Part shown: piece by piece, positions 32,759 through 41,340 of the stretch | How positions within the stretch are numbered: position 1 is the stretch's first letter | How the letters are laid out: each line of letters begins with the position of its first letter | Origin: Flavobacterium sp. GSB-24 | GTDB lineage: Bacteria; Bacteroidota; Bacteroidia; Flavobacteriales; Flavobacteriaceae | Reading direction: 5' to 3' | Assembly (NCBI RefSeq): GCF_027924665.1 | Contig: NZ_AP027043.1 | Location: 496,001 to 560,000, forward strand | DNA: 64,000 bases | The notes under the pieces: generated by a model | Seen by the model: the letters and a program-made list of their open reading frames with translations, nothing else | What the model was told of the DNA's origin: nothing | The model's database searches: none | Program-made: the position numbers and the translations under genes

Positions 32759-33844
32759 TTACGATTTTTTAACGTCTATTTTTTGATTTTTAAATGCTTT
32801 TTCGAGCGTAAAAGAGAATTCTGAACCAATTCCGAACTCACTTTCTACATAAACCTTCTCTTTATGCGCTTCAATAATATGTTTTACAATCGCTAATCCT
32901 AAACCAGAACCTCCTTCAGAACGGGTTCCGCTTTTATCAACTCGGTAAAAACGTTCAAAAAGTCTTGGGATATTTTGTTTTTCAACTCCTTCTCCGTTAT
33001 CACTAATACGAATCAAGACTTTTTTCTTGGTTAAGTTTACAACTCCGACTTCTGTTAAACCGCCTTCTTTTCCGTATTTAATGGAGTTCACAATTAGGTT
33101 TTCTAAAACCTGCTGAATTCTGTCCTGATCTCCGCGAATGATAACTGACTGCACATTTTTACTTTCAAATGCCAATTTGATTTTCTTTTTATCGGCTTTC
33201 ATTTCCAATAAATCAAAAACATTTTGAATGAGCTCAACGATATCAAAATCGGTCATATTTAGATCTAAATCGCCCGATTCTAATTTGGTGATCATATCCA
33301 AATCTTCAACTATATATATCAAACGCTCTACACCTTTTTCGGCACGTTTTAAATATTTTTTGCGAATGTGTTTGTCATCCATTGCGCCATCAAGTAAAGT
33401 TGAAACATAACCTTGTACGGTAAACAAAGGCGTTTTAAGTTCGTGCGACACGTTTCCTAAAAACTCTCTTCGGTATTGTTCTCGAATTTCGAGCATTTCG
33501 ATTTCGAGTTTTTTATCGGTTGCAAACTTTTTCACTTCTCGCGAAAGCGTTTCCATATCAGTATTAATTGGCTGATTGATAAGCGTTGTAGATTCTAATA
33601 ACGAAACCTCATCGTAAATTTTCTTTACTCTTCTATAAATGAAACGTTCTACACGATATTGTATAACCAAGAACGAGAATATGTAAATCGCAATGATGAA
33701 AATTATCCCAAAAGCTACTTGATGTTTCAGTTGGTTTTTATAAAATAAAGACATTAGAATCAGCACAAATCCAGTCGAGAAGAGACTAATATACAATGCC
33801 GATTTTATAGCAAATTTGTATGTTTTTTTAAAATTAATTTTCAT
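32759..33844 (-). CDS. phoR: Sensor histidine kinase PhoR-like
   Basis: 361 aa. Two transmembrane helices (about 14-34 and 42-62) with almost no periplasmic loop, then a short linker and HisKA with H134 in FLGNVSHELKTPL. HATPase follows with the N box 'QQVLENLIVNSIKYGKEGG' (near 246), G1 'ISDNGEGV', F box 'LFERFYRVD' and G2 'GGSGLGLAIVKHI'. The lack of a sensing domain outside the membrane fits PhoR, which reads the Pst transporter. No pst genes lie here. The response regulator is 228 bp upstream on the same strand, and the gap holds the large nested inverted repeat. The symbol rests on context. Confidence 0.82.
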   Translation of the reverse strand: MKINFKKTYKFAIKSALYISLFSTGFVLILMSLFYKNQLKHQVAFGIIFIIAIYIFSFLVIQYRVERFIYRRVKKIYDEVSLLESTTLINQPINTDMETLSREVKKFATDKKLEIEMLEIREQYRREFLGNVSHELKTPLFTVQGYVSTLLDGAMDDKHIRKKYLKRAEKGVERLIYIVEDLDMITKLESGDLDLNMTDFDIVELIQNVFDLLEMKADKKKIKLAFESKNVQSVIIRGDQDRIQQVLENLIVNSIKYGKEGGLTEVGVVNLTKKKVLIRISDNGEGVEKQNIPRLFERFYRVDKSGTRSEGGSGLGLAIVKHIIEAHKEKVYVESEFGIGSEFSFTLEKAFKNQKIDVKKS

Positions 33845-33880
33845 TGATAATATTTAACCATTAAGAGATTATTATGTTTT

Positions 33881-34053
33881 ACCATATAAGTGATATAAGT
33901 TCATTTAAATTCAAAGCTCATAATTCTTACCATAAAAATAAGAATTTAAAAAGTTCATCTTATCAAAGTTTGAACTTTGACAAAGATGAACTTAGTATAG
34001 TATAACCAAAAGTACGTTCTATAATTTAAATGAAATTATATCACTTATATGGT
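33881..34053. repeat. 173-bp nested inverted-repeat element between phoB and phoR
   Basis: The outer arms are 31 nt each (33881-33911 and 34023-34053) and match as inverted repeats at 30 of 31 positions. Inside are AATTCTTA...TAAGAATT, and AAGTTCATCTT...AAGATGAACTT enclosing TCAAAGT-TTGA-ACTTTGA. The transcript would fold like a cloverleaf. No ORF is present. The right arm begins 19 bp after the phoB stop. A solo arm lies at 2394-2414 after aroGQ. It resembles a small non-autonomous mobile element or a REP-type mRNA element. The effect on phoR expression is unknown. Confidence 0.8.
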
Positions 34054-34072
34054 TCAAATTTTTATTGACTGT

Positions 34073-34756
34073 TTATACTTCAAATTTATAACCAACTCCT
34101 TTTATAGTTTTAAAAAGGTCTTCGCCTATTTTCTCGCGCAGTTTTCTGATGTGAACATCAATTGTTCTTCCTCCAACTACAACTTCGTTACCCCAAACTT
34201 TATCTAGAATTTCATCTCTTTTAAAAACTTTTCCAGGTTTTGAAGCTAATAAATAAAATAATTCGAATTCTTTTCTTGGCAAAGCAATTTCTACATTGCC
34301 TTTTATGATTTTATATTCTTCACGGTTAATCTCGATTCCGCCTACATTTAAAGTATCTGAAACCACTTCTTGTTCTTTTAACCTTCTTAACAAAGCCTTT
34401 ACTTTCGATACCAATAATTTTGGTTTAATAGGTTTGGTAATATAGTCATCAGCACCAGCGTCAAAACCAGCTACTTGAGAATAATCTTCACTTCTTGCTG
34501 TAAGGAATGTTATGATAACATTATTTAATTCAGGAATTTTTCTAATATGCTCGCACGCTTCCATTCCGTCCATTTCTGCCATCATCACATCCATAATAAT
34601 TAATTCTGGCAATTCTTTCTGAGCCTTTGCTATAGCTTCTTTTCCGTTAGAAGCTGTAACAATCTGGTAGCCTTCTTGAGCAAGGTTATAGCCAACGATT
34701 TCTAAGATATCCGGTTCGTCGTCAACTAATAAAATCTTAGTTTGTGTTTTTTTCAT
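34073..34756 (-). CDS. phoB: Response regulator, OmpR/PhoB family
   Basis: 227 aa from the internal ATG at 34756-34754 (MKKTQTKILLVDDEPD). A start 9 bp further upstream is also possible. The receiver domain has D12/D13, phospho-acceptor D56 (IIMDVMM) and K near 106 (ITKPIKP). The C-terminal winged helix (about 130-225) ends with the usual 'GRTIDVHIRKLREKIGED...TIKGVGYKFEV'. It precedes phoR and is divergent from the TonB receptor gene. Both flanking outer-membrane systems have PHO-box-like promoters, so this is the presumed regulator. A weak -7 (TATATTTA, 34835-34828) serves it, without in-phase repeats. Confidence 0.88.
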   Translation of the reverse strand: MKKTQTKILLVDDEPDILEIVGYNLAQEGYQIVTASNGKEAIAKAQKELPELIIMDVMMAEMDGMEACEHIRKIPELNNVIITFLTARSEDYSQVAGFDAGADDYITKPIKPKLLVSKVKALLRRLKEQEVVSDTLNVGGIEINREEYKIIKGNVEIALPRKEFELFYLLASKPGKVFKRDEILDKVWGNEVVVGGRTIDVHIRKLREKIGEDLFKTIKGVGYKFEV

Positions 34757-34863
34757 AAATAGCAAAAATTGAGATTTTTACATCAAATCTTTTTAATTAT
34801 TTATCCGATGTTTTTTATTTCACAGGGTAAATATACTAACAAAAGAACCTTTAAAAATTGGTG

Positions 34864-34960
34864 TTAACGGTAATTTAATCTGGTAACAATTTGATAATCT
34901 TTAGCACACAAAAACATAACAAGTTCGTAACATGGACTTCACGGCGCAGTTATTTCTTTG
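34864..34960 (+). promoter_or_regulatory. PHO-box promoter of the TonB-dependent receptor
   Basis: ATAACAA (34916-34922) and GTAACAT (34927-34933) are 7-mers with a 4-nt spacer. Their TAA lies 36 and 25 bp before the -7-like TTTCTTTG (34953-34960). Further in-phase TAA words are at 34884 and 34895 (69 and 58 bp). A separate 11-bp pair (TTAAC at 34864, TTAAT at 34875) lies further upstream, toward phoB. The -7 element is weak, as expected for an activator-dependent promoter. Confidence 0.7.
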
Positions 34961-34989
34961 CACAAAAATAAATTAAACACAACACTGAA

Positions 34990-37764
34990 ATGAAATTCAA
35001 TTTAAGATTTCTCTTTATTGCATTATTTATCTGTACGATTTCGATCGCGCAAAACAAAGGTACAATTTCTGGAGTTCTAACCGACAAAGAAATGAACAAT
35101 GAAGTTTTACCATTTGCTAATGTTTTAGTTAAAGGTACAAATATTAGCGTAAACACTGACGTAGACGGAAAATATTCGTTGAGCGTAAATCCAGGAAATT
35201 ATACTCTTATTTTTAGTTTTTTAGGATATGAATCTGTAGAAACTCCAGTTGCTGTAAAAGCAAATGAAACTGTAGTTATCAATCAAACTCTTTCTTCTGG
35301 AAGTTATACACTTAAGGATGTAGTTGTAAAATCTGCAACAGTAAACAAACAAAAAGAATCGGCATTATTATTAGATCAAAAAAACGCAGTTTCTTTTAAA
35401 GCTGCAATTGGTGCTGAGGAAATAGCTAGAAAAGGAGTTAATGATGTGGCTAATGCAGTTGCAAAAGTTAGTGGAGTTTCTAAACAAGATGACTCAGGAA
35501 ATGTCTTTGTTAGAGGTTTAGGTGACCGTTACAATGTAACTACTTTAAATGGTCTTCCGTTACCATCAAACAATCCGGCAAACAAAAACATTCTTTTAGA
35601 AATTTTCTCTACAAACATTGTAGATAATATTGGAATCAGCAAAACTTTTGAAGCTCAAAACTATGCCGATTTTGGAGGAGCTAATATTGACATCAGCGCT
35701 AAAAAATTCAGCGGAAGCCCTTTTATTACTTTTTCTATCGGTACTGGAGCAAACACAAATGTTTTAGGACAAGATCATTTTTACCTGCAAGACGGACCGT
35801 CTTACACTGGATTTAAAAAAGTAGGTATTCCTGATGCTCCTTTACTTCCTTATAGTTATACAACAAGCTGGGATAGACAAGAGAACAAAAATGTATTAAA
35901 TGCTTTTTACACATTATCTGGAGGAAAGAAATTTAATATCAATGACGAAAGTTCAATTGGTACATTTGTCACAGGATCTTTCAGTGCAAAAAACAAATAT
36001 ACTGAAGGTTACAGCAGAGGAGGAATTACTTCTGACGGAGATATCTTTTCTGACTTTGTTAGAACGGCTTACAAACATAACACTACAACAACTGTTATGG
36101 GTACAGCTGATTATAAAATCAATAATAAAAACTCGATCTTCTTTACTTCTTTATTCTTAAATTCAAGTGATCAGGATTACAGTGAGTACGAAGGAACAAA
36201 TCAAAATTTTGACGGTGGCGGAGATGCTACTCAACAAATTACTGGTTTTATTAAACGTGGAACTTTTGAAAGAACTCAATTAATTGTAAACCAATTAACA
36301 GGAAAAAACAAATTCAACGATCAGTGGAATTTAAATTGGGGAGTAGGATACAGTATTTCTAACAGTGCAATTCCAGATCGTATGCAAAACTCTTTTGTAT
36401 ATGCTCCAAATGCGATAGACTATACTTTCTTTACTAATTCGAACATCAATAATCACCGATTTTTTCAAGATTTAAAGGAAAATGAAATCGCTGCAAATGT
36501 TGCGCTTACTTATAACTTCAAAAAAGGCAGTGATGATATTTATAAGGGAAAGGTAACTGTTGGTTATTCAGGAAAATTTAAGGATGTAGATTACGACATG
36601 GAACAATATTCGTTCTTCCCAGACCGAAGCACAATTTCTTTTCCTAAAGAAGATATTCACCACGTAGACAACTATTTAGATCCTGCACACTGGGGTTCAT
36701 CTTACTCAAATAGAATCCACCAAGAATATAATGGAAACTTAGATATCAATGCTGCATTCCTGAATGTTCAATATTCTTTAACTGAAAGATTGAGTGTGAT
36801 ATTAGGTGCAAGATTAGAGCAACTGACTCAGAATGTTTACTATATCACAACAACAGTTCCAGGCGGAGACAGTTCAAATGACTCTAAATTTAATATCTTA
36901 CCAAGTTTAATTTCAAAGTATACATTAACAGACAAGCAAAACTTAAAGTTTTCTGCTAGTAAAACATATACGCTTCCTCAGTTTAAAGAAAAAGTGCCAA
37001 TTATTTACGAAGATGTAGCACAAGCATACGAAGGAAACCCTAATTTATATGCTTCAACAAATTATAATTTCGATTTAGGATGGGAATTTTTCCCGAAAGC
37101 AGGTGAGTTAATCTCCGTAACTGCATTTGGAAAAATCATTCAAAATCCAATCAACGAAATGTTCTTGAATTCGTCTTCAAATGACATTTCATATGCAAAT
37201 ACAGGAGATAAAGGAACAGTAGCAGGGGTTGAAGTAGAATTTAGAAAAGACATTTTTGAAATTGAAAAAAATGATAACTTAAAAACAAAACTTTCTTTTG
37301 ATGCAAACGGATCATATTTATACACAAACCAAGATCTAAGCAATGATAAAGTAAACAATGAAAATGATTTTGGAGCAAACTTTACATTTACTGAAAGTAA
37401 ATTAACCGGAGCTTCTAACTTCTTAGCAAATGCTAACATTTCATTCTTAAATCAATTTACAGAAAGTAAGGATATTTCAGCAACAGTATCTTACTCTTAT
37501 TTCTCAGATAAACTTGCTGTAATTGGAACTTCAAGAGTTGGAAACATGGTTGACAAAGCTGTGAATAAGTTAGATTTTATCTTGAACACAAGTTTGACTA
37601 AAAGCTTAAAATTAGGTCTTATTTACAACAACATTTTAAACCCAACTTTCGAGCGTGTACAAGAGCAAGGGAAAGTACCAGGAAAAGAAGCTATTGGTGA
37701 CATTATAGTGACTTCATACAAAGCTGGTTCAGATCTAAGACTTACTTTAAACTACACTTTCTAA
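34990..37764 (+). CDS. TonB-dependent outer-membrane receptor
   Basis: 924 aa. Signal peptide about 1-21 (ISIAQ). CarboxypepD_reg-like domain about 24-110 ('GTISGVLTDKEMNNEVLPFANVLVKGTNI', 'GKYSLSVNPGNYTLIFSFLGYES'), plug domain about 125-240 ('VFVRGLGDRYNVTTLNGLPLPS'), then a 22-strand barrel ending 'LRLTLNYTF'. There is no SusD partner. Instead a lipoprotein gene follows after a terminator and its own promoter. Divergent from phoB with PHO-box-like repeats upstream, it probably imports a phosphorus-containing compound under phosphate limitation. The ligand is unknown. Confidence 0.92.
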   Translation: MKFNLRFLFIALFICTISIAQNKGTISGVLTDKEMNNEVLPFANVLVKGTNISVNTDVDGKYSLSVNPGNYTLIFSFLGYESVETPVAVKANETVVINQTLSSGSYTLKDVVVKSATVNKQKESALLLDQKNAVSFKAAIGAEEIARKGVNDVANAVAKVSGVSKQDDSGNVFVRGLGDRYNVTTLNGLPLPSNNPANKNILLEIFSTNIVDNIGISKTFEAQNYADFGGANIDISAKKFSGSPFITFSIGTGANTNVLGQDHFYLQDGPSYTGFKKVGIPDAPLLPYSYTTSWDRQENKNVLNAFYTLSGGKKFNINDESSIGTFVTGSFSAKNKYTEGYSRGGITSDGDIFSDFVRTAYKHNTTTTVMGTADYKINNKNSIFFTSLFLNSSDQDYSEYEGTNQNFDGGGDATQQITGFIKRGTFERTQLIVNQLTGKNKFNDQWNLNWGVGYSISNSAIPDRMQNSFVYAPNAIDYTFFTNSNINNHRFFQDLKENEIAANVALTYNFKKGSDDIYKGKVTVGYSGKFKDVDYDMEQYSFFPDRSTISFPKEDIHHVDNYLDPAHWGSSYSNRIHQEYNGNLDINAAFLNVQYSLTERLSVILGARLEQLTQNVYYITTTVPGGDSSNDSKFNILPSLISKYTLTDKQNLKFSASKTYTLPQFKEKVPIIYEDVAQAYEGNPNLYASTNYNFDLGWEFFPKAGELISVTAFGKIIQNPINEMFLNSSSNDISYANTGDKGTVAGVEVEFRKDIFEIEKNDNLKTKLSFDANGSYLYTNQDLSNDKVNNENDFGANFTFTESKLTGASNFLANANISFLNQFTESKDISATVSYSYFSDKLAVIGTSRVGNMVDKAVNKLDFILNTSLTKSLKLGLIYNNILNPTFERVQEQGKVPGKEAIGDIIVTSYKAGSDLRLTLNYTF

Positions 37765-37788
37765 GAGAGATATTTTCAATAAATTATA

Positions 37789-37823
37789 AAAGGTGATTAG
37801 ACAATACTAATCACCTTTTTTTT
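37789..37823 (+). terminator. Terminator of the TonB receptor gene
   Basis: AAAGGTGATTAG (37789-37800), 6-nt loop, CTAATCACCTTT (37807-37818), perfect 12-bp stem, poly-T. Confidence 0.95.
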
Positions 37824-37880
37824 ATCCAAAATTGCAATGTAAATTTTATATTAAGACGGTACGGTTTTACCCCATCATAC

Positions 37881-37936
37881 TTAATAGATTGTTAATATCG
37901 TCTTAACTCAGCAAAAACATATGTTCATTTACTTTG
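37881..37936 (+). promoter_or_regulatory. PHO-box promoter of the beta-helix lipoprotein
   Basis: TTAA words at 37881, 37892 and 37903, exactly 11 bp apart (7-mers TTAATAG, TTAATAT, TTAACTC). They lie 47, 36 and 25 bp (measured from TAA) before the -7-like TTACTTTG (37929-37936). The spacing of the last repeat to -7 equals that of the receptor promoter. Confidence 0.72.
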
Positions 37937-37970
37937 CCTTAAATAAATAAAACAATAAAACACAACAAAA

Positions 37971-39098
37971 ATGAAAAAAAGTTTATTTGCAATGGCTGCA
38001 ATATTAGGACTTGCTTTAACAAGCTGTAGTTCTGATGATAACAAAGACACAAACAACAGCTCTTTTGTTTTAAAAGTTGACGATTTAAAAGGAGAGATTA
38101 AAGACGGTACTGTAACTTTAGATCCTACTCAAACTTATACTTTAACTGGAGGTTTAGTTGTTAAAGGTGGAGCTACTTTAGTAATTCCTGCTGGGACAGT
38201 AATTAAAAGTTCTCCTACTGCAGAAGCAACTTCTTTATATATTGCTGTAGAAAGAAACGCTAAAATTAACATCAATGGTACAGCTGCGAAACCAGTTATT
38301 ATGACATCTGGAAAAGCAACTCCTGCTCAAAGTGACTGGGGTGGATTAATTATCGCTGGTAATGGTAAAGTAAACACTGGAGACAATGGTACTTCTGAAG
38401 TAGGTGGTTTAAGCTACGGAGGAAATGACAATTCAGATTCTTCTGGAAATATTAACTTCTTGAAAATTTCTTACACAGGTTCTAAATACACTTCTGAAAA
38501 AGAATACAATGGAGTTTCTTTCTTCGGAGTAGGTTCTGGAACTATAGTGTCTGACATCTACACTTTCGAAAGTGGTGATGACGGAATCGAATTTTTCGGT
38601 GGAGCAGTAAATGCTACTAACTTAACAATCATAAACTCTTATGATGATTCTTTAGATTTTGCTGACGGATGGCAAGGTACTGCTACAAACGTTTACATTA
38701 AAGGTGTAAGTAAAGCAGGAGTTGAAGGATCTACTAACGCTAAAGATCCAAGTGGGGCTGTTCCAATGACTAACGCTAAAATAACTAACATCTCTATCAT
38801 TAAAGGTGGTGCTACTTTTACAGCTGATGAAAAAGCAATCAACTACAAAGAAGGTGGTGGAAAACAAGCTTACACAAACTTATATGTTGCTAACGATATG
38901 CCTGCTGCTCTTGCTAAATTATCTACAGATGCTGGTGCAACTGCAAATATTGCTGCTGGTAACTTTACTATCACAAACTATACTTTTGGAGCTCAGATCA
39001 CTGATGTAACTGGTCCTAAATTGTCTGGAACAACTACTGGTGCAATTGGTGCTGGTGCTGGTGCTGACTTACCAACTTGGGCTAACTGGACTAAATAA
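37971..39098 (+). CDS. Surface lipoprotein with parallel beta-helix-like repeats
   Basis: 375 aa. Lipobox ends at C19 (ALTSC), followed by SSDDNKD, which fits the acidic lipoprotein export signal of Bacteroidota, so the protein is probably on the cell surface. The body is rich in G, T, N and D with beta-helix-like turns: 'LVVKGGATLVIPAGTVIKSS', 'GGLIIAGNGKVNTG', 'GDDGIEFFGGAVNATNLTIIN'. It follows the TonB receptor after a terminator and has its own PHO-box-like promoter. It probably binds or processes the substrate for the receptor. Enzymatic residues cannot be assigned. Confidence 0.82.
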   Translation: MKKSLFAMAAILGLALTSCSSDDNKDTNNSSFVLKVDDLKGEIKDGTVTLDPTQTYTLTGGLVVKGGATLVIPAGTVIKSSPTAEATSLYIAVERNAKININGTAAKPVIMTSGKATPAQSDWGGLIIAGNGKVNTGDNGTSEVGGLSYGGNDNSDSSGNINFLKISYTGSKYTSEKEYNGVSFFGVGSGTIVSDIYTFESGDDGIEFFGGAVNATNLTIINSYDDSLDFADGWQGTATNVYIKGVSKAGVEGSTNAKDPSGAVPMTNAKITNISIIKGGATFTADEKAINYKEGGGKQAYTNLYVANDMPAALAKLSTDAGATANIAAGNFTITNYTFGAQITDVTGPKLSGTTTGAIGAGAGADLPTWANWTK

Positions 39099-39121
39099 TC
39101 CAAATTTAGATCATAAAAAAC

Positions 39122-39158
39122 AAAAAAGCTGTCCGAAATATTTCAGACAGCTTTTTTT
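39122..39158 (+). terminator. Terminator of the beta-helix lipoprotein gene
   Basis: AAAGCTGTC (39125-39133) pairs with GACAGCTTT (39146-39154), with a GAAATATTTC inner stem and a T-run. Confidence 0.9.
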
Positions 39159-39216
39159 GCTAACCAAGTTATTATCAAAATAACATTCTTAATAACTTCG
39201 AACACATAATGTTAAA

Positions 39217-39248
39217 AACATCCTAAATATTTAGGATGTTTTTTTTTG
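39217..39248 (+). terminator. Second terminator, 24-bp palindrome
   Basis: A perfect 24-nt palindrome (39217-39240, half-site AACATCCTAAAT) followed by eight Ts. Back-to-back terminators insulate the T9SS mini-gene from the Pho genes. Confidence 0.9.
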
Positions 39249-39299
39249 GCGCACTTTTTGTAATTTTTTTTGTATATTTACAATATCCAAATATACGCG

Positions 39300-39638
39300 A
39301 TGGCAAAAAACTACTTTTATATTACTTTCTTATTGGCATTTTTCTTTACTGTGAGCGTCTCGGCGCAAGACAGCAAGCAATTACCAAAAACTCAAGAATC
39401 TACTTCTATTGAGGGGCTAAGCTTGTACCCTAACCCTGTTACTAATGGCAAAGTGTACATATCCTCTAAGAACGATTTAGAGAAAGAAGTTATTGTCTTT
39501 GATATTTTAGGAAAAAAAGTACTGCAAGCACATTTAACCTCTAGAGAATTAAATGTTGCCGAATTACCTTCAGGGGTTTATATCATTAAGATAAGCGAAC
39601 AAAACGCATCTGCAACCCGAAAACTCATTATCCGTTAA
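39300..39638 (+). CDS. T9SS type A sorting-domain mini-protein
   Basis: 112 aa from the ATG at 39300 (MAKNYFYITFLLAFFFTVSV). The frame is open further upstream but without a good start. It has a signal peptide to about residue 23 (VSAQ), a ~15-residue linker, then a full T9SS C-terminal domain ('LSLYPNPVTNGKVYISS', 'VFDILGKKVLQ', 'ELPSGVYIIKISEQNASATRKLIIR'). No cargo domain lies between. It would be exported and then attached or released by T9SS with almost no mature part. It could be a decoy, a structural peptide or a remnant. TATATTTA upstream is a near-consensus -7 element. Confidence 0.85.
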   Translation: MAKNYFYITFLLAFFFTVSVSAQDSKQLPKTQESTSIEGLSLYPNPVTNGKVYISSKNDLEKEVIVFDILGKKVLQAHLTSRELNVAELPSGVYIIKISEQNASATRKLIIR

Positions 39639-39645
39639 GATATAG

Positions 39646-39671
39646 AAAAAGCTCCAAATGGAGCTTTTTTA
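39646..39671 (+). terminator. Terminator of the T9SS mini-gene
   Basis: AAAAAGCTCC, AAAT loop, GGAGCTTTTT, 8 bp after the stop. Confidence 0.9.
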
Positions 39672-39728
39672 GTTTTCAGTCATAGTTCTCAGTTTACAAA
39701 CTGCAACTGAAAACTGTGACTGCGACTA
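39671..39728. repeat. ACTG-word inverted repeat
   Basis: AGTTTTCAGT (39671-39680) is complementary to 39706-39715. The remainder is tandem AACTG/GACTG words. Same family as the terB-fbp gap. Confidence 0.65.
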
Positions 39729-39737
39729 AAAAATAAA

Positions 39738-39745
39738 TATCTTTG
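39738..39745 (+). promoter_or_regulatory. -7 element of the acyltransferase gene
   Basis: TATCTTTG, exact consensus. It overlaps the first possible TTG start (39743) and therefore argues for the later start at 39758. Confidence 0.55.
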
Positions 39746-39757
39746 CAAAAAAAAGTT

Positions 39758-40738
39758 TTGATCACAGCCAGCGATATATTTACGATTTCGAGTCAGAAAC
39801 AATTTGAAAAAATAGCACTAAAAGTGTTTCGTTTTCAGCACGAAAACAATAAGGTTTATCGCGATTTTTGTGATTTCCTAAAAGTTAATCCGCAACAGGT
39901 AAAGTCATTACAACAAATTCCATTTTTACCTATTCAATTTTTCAAAAGCCACGACGTAGTTTCAAACAATGATTCCGCGCAAGTAACTTTTACCAGCAGC
40001 GGTACTACTGGAATGATTACAAGCAGGCATTTGGTAACAGATGTTAAGCTTTACGAAGAAAGTTATCGCAAAGGATTTTCTCAGTTTTATGGCAATATAG
40101 AAGACTATGTAGTTTTAGCCCTTTTGCCGTCTTATTTGGAACGTGAAGGATCTTCGTTAATCTATATGGTCGATGACTTAATTAAACTCTCTAATCAGCC
40201 AGAAAGTGGGTTTTATTTACACAACTACGGAGAACTTACCCAAAAGCTAATTGAACTGGACAATTCGGGTCAAAATGTTATTTTAATTGGCGTGACTTAC
40301 GCTTTATTAGATTTGATCGAAAAACATCAATTCAATCTTCAAAATACCATTATAATGGAAACTGGAGGTATGAAAGGAAAACGCAAAGAAATGATCCGAG
40401 AAGAATTGCACGAACAGCTTTGCAAAGGTTTCGGCGTTTCTTCTATTCATTCAGAATACGGAATGACAGAACTTTTAGCGCAGGCCTATTCTTTAGGAGA
40501 AGGTGTTTTCGAATGTCCGTCTTGGATGAATATTTTAATTCGCGATCCAGAAGATGCTCTCACTTATGTGAAGGATGGAAAAACTGGCGGAATCAATGTT
40601 ATTGATTTGGCAAATATTAATTCATGCTCCTTTATTGCCACACAAGATTTAGGCAAAAAAAATCCCAACAACTCTTTCGAGGTTTTGGGACGTTTTGATA
40701 ATTCTGATATTCGCGGTTGTAATTTGATGGTTTTATAG
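39758..40738 (+). CDS. LuxE-like acyl-protein synthetase/acyltransferase
   Basis: 326 aa from the TTG at 39758. An in-frame TTG at 39743 lies inside the -7 element, and no ATG is available. It is an ANL-fold relative: 'QVTFTSSGTTGMITSRHLV' near 84 is the Ser/Thr/Gly-rich P-loop-like motif, 'EYGMTELLAQAY' near 231 is the ATP/acyl-adenylate motif, and 'GRFDNSDIRGCNLMV' ends the protein. It resembles LuxE, which activates fatty acids or other acids. The substrate is unknown, and no lux or flexirubin genes are nearby. It is a single gene. Confidence 0.82.
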   Translation: MITASDIFTISSQKQFEKIALKVFRFQHENNKVYRDFCDFLKVNPQQVKSLQQIPFLPIQFFKSHDVVSNNDSAQVTFTSSGTTGMITSRHLVTDVKLYEESYRKGFSQFYGNIEDYVVLALLPSYLEREGSSLIYMVDDLIKLSNQPESGFYLHNYGELTQKLIELDNSGQNVILIGVTYALLDLIEKHQFNLQNTIIMETGGMKGKRKEMIREELHEQLCKGFGVSSIHSEYGMTELLAQAYSLGEGVFECPSWMNILIRDPEDALTYVKDGKTGGINVIDLANINSCSFIATQDLGKKNPNNSFEVLGRFDNSDIRGCNLMVL

Positions 40739-40809
40739 TTTAATCGTTGATTTGTTGAACCGTTTAATCATATTTACTTTCGATTAAACAATTAACTCGT
40801 AATCAAAAA

Positions 40810-41154
40810 TCAATTTTCATCACTTACACCAATACTTTCTATACCTTCTTTTTTCTGTAGTAGTTTTTCTTTTTGACCTTTGTGTTCTAATAATTTATAA
40901 ACTCCATAACAAGTCAGAACTCCACAAAGTACAAAAAGTATATTCCATCCTGCACTGCTAAAACTACTGTCATCAATACTATCTAAACCTCCAATAAAAA
41001 CAGACAGAAGCCCTACAACAAATCCAGCAAGAAGAGTTCCTGCATAATAAGATATTATTCCAATAGCGAAATAACCCCATTTGTTCTTATCATATTCTAA
41101 GGCCAGATTAGTAAAGCCTTTCCAAATCCAGTAAATAAATAAAATTAGAAGCAT
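40810..41154 (-). CDS. Unknown membrane protein
   Basis: 114 aa with hydrophobic segments at about 1-18, 27-55 and 65-85 and a charged C-terminus (EHKGQKEKLLQKKEGIESIG). The segment 'YFAIGIISYYAGTLLAGFVVGLLSV' is glycine-rich. No family is recognised. It stands alone between the acyltransferase (convergent) and a 478-bp repeat-filled gap. It has no clear promoter. Confidence 0.55.
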   Translation of the reverse strand: MLLILFIYWIWKGFTNLALEYDKNKWGYFAIGIISYYAGTLLAGFVVGLLSVFIGGLDSIDDSSFSSAGWNILFVLCGVLTCYGVYKLLEHKGQKEKLLQKKEGIESIGVSDEN

Positions 41155-41340
41155 ATCTTATGTTTGTTTTAAGATGATAAACTTAGTAAAAAAACATATA
41201 CTTTTTCATAGTAGAAGTTAAAGAGCAAAAGTCCCAAAAAAATAAATTTGGTTCAGTGAATAAATTAACCAATCCAGAACAAATACAGTCCTAATAATCT
41301 CTTTTTACTTGGTCAGTACATAACAACCATAATTTTAATA

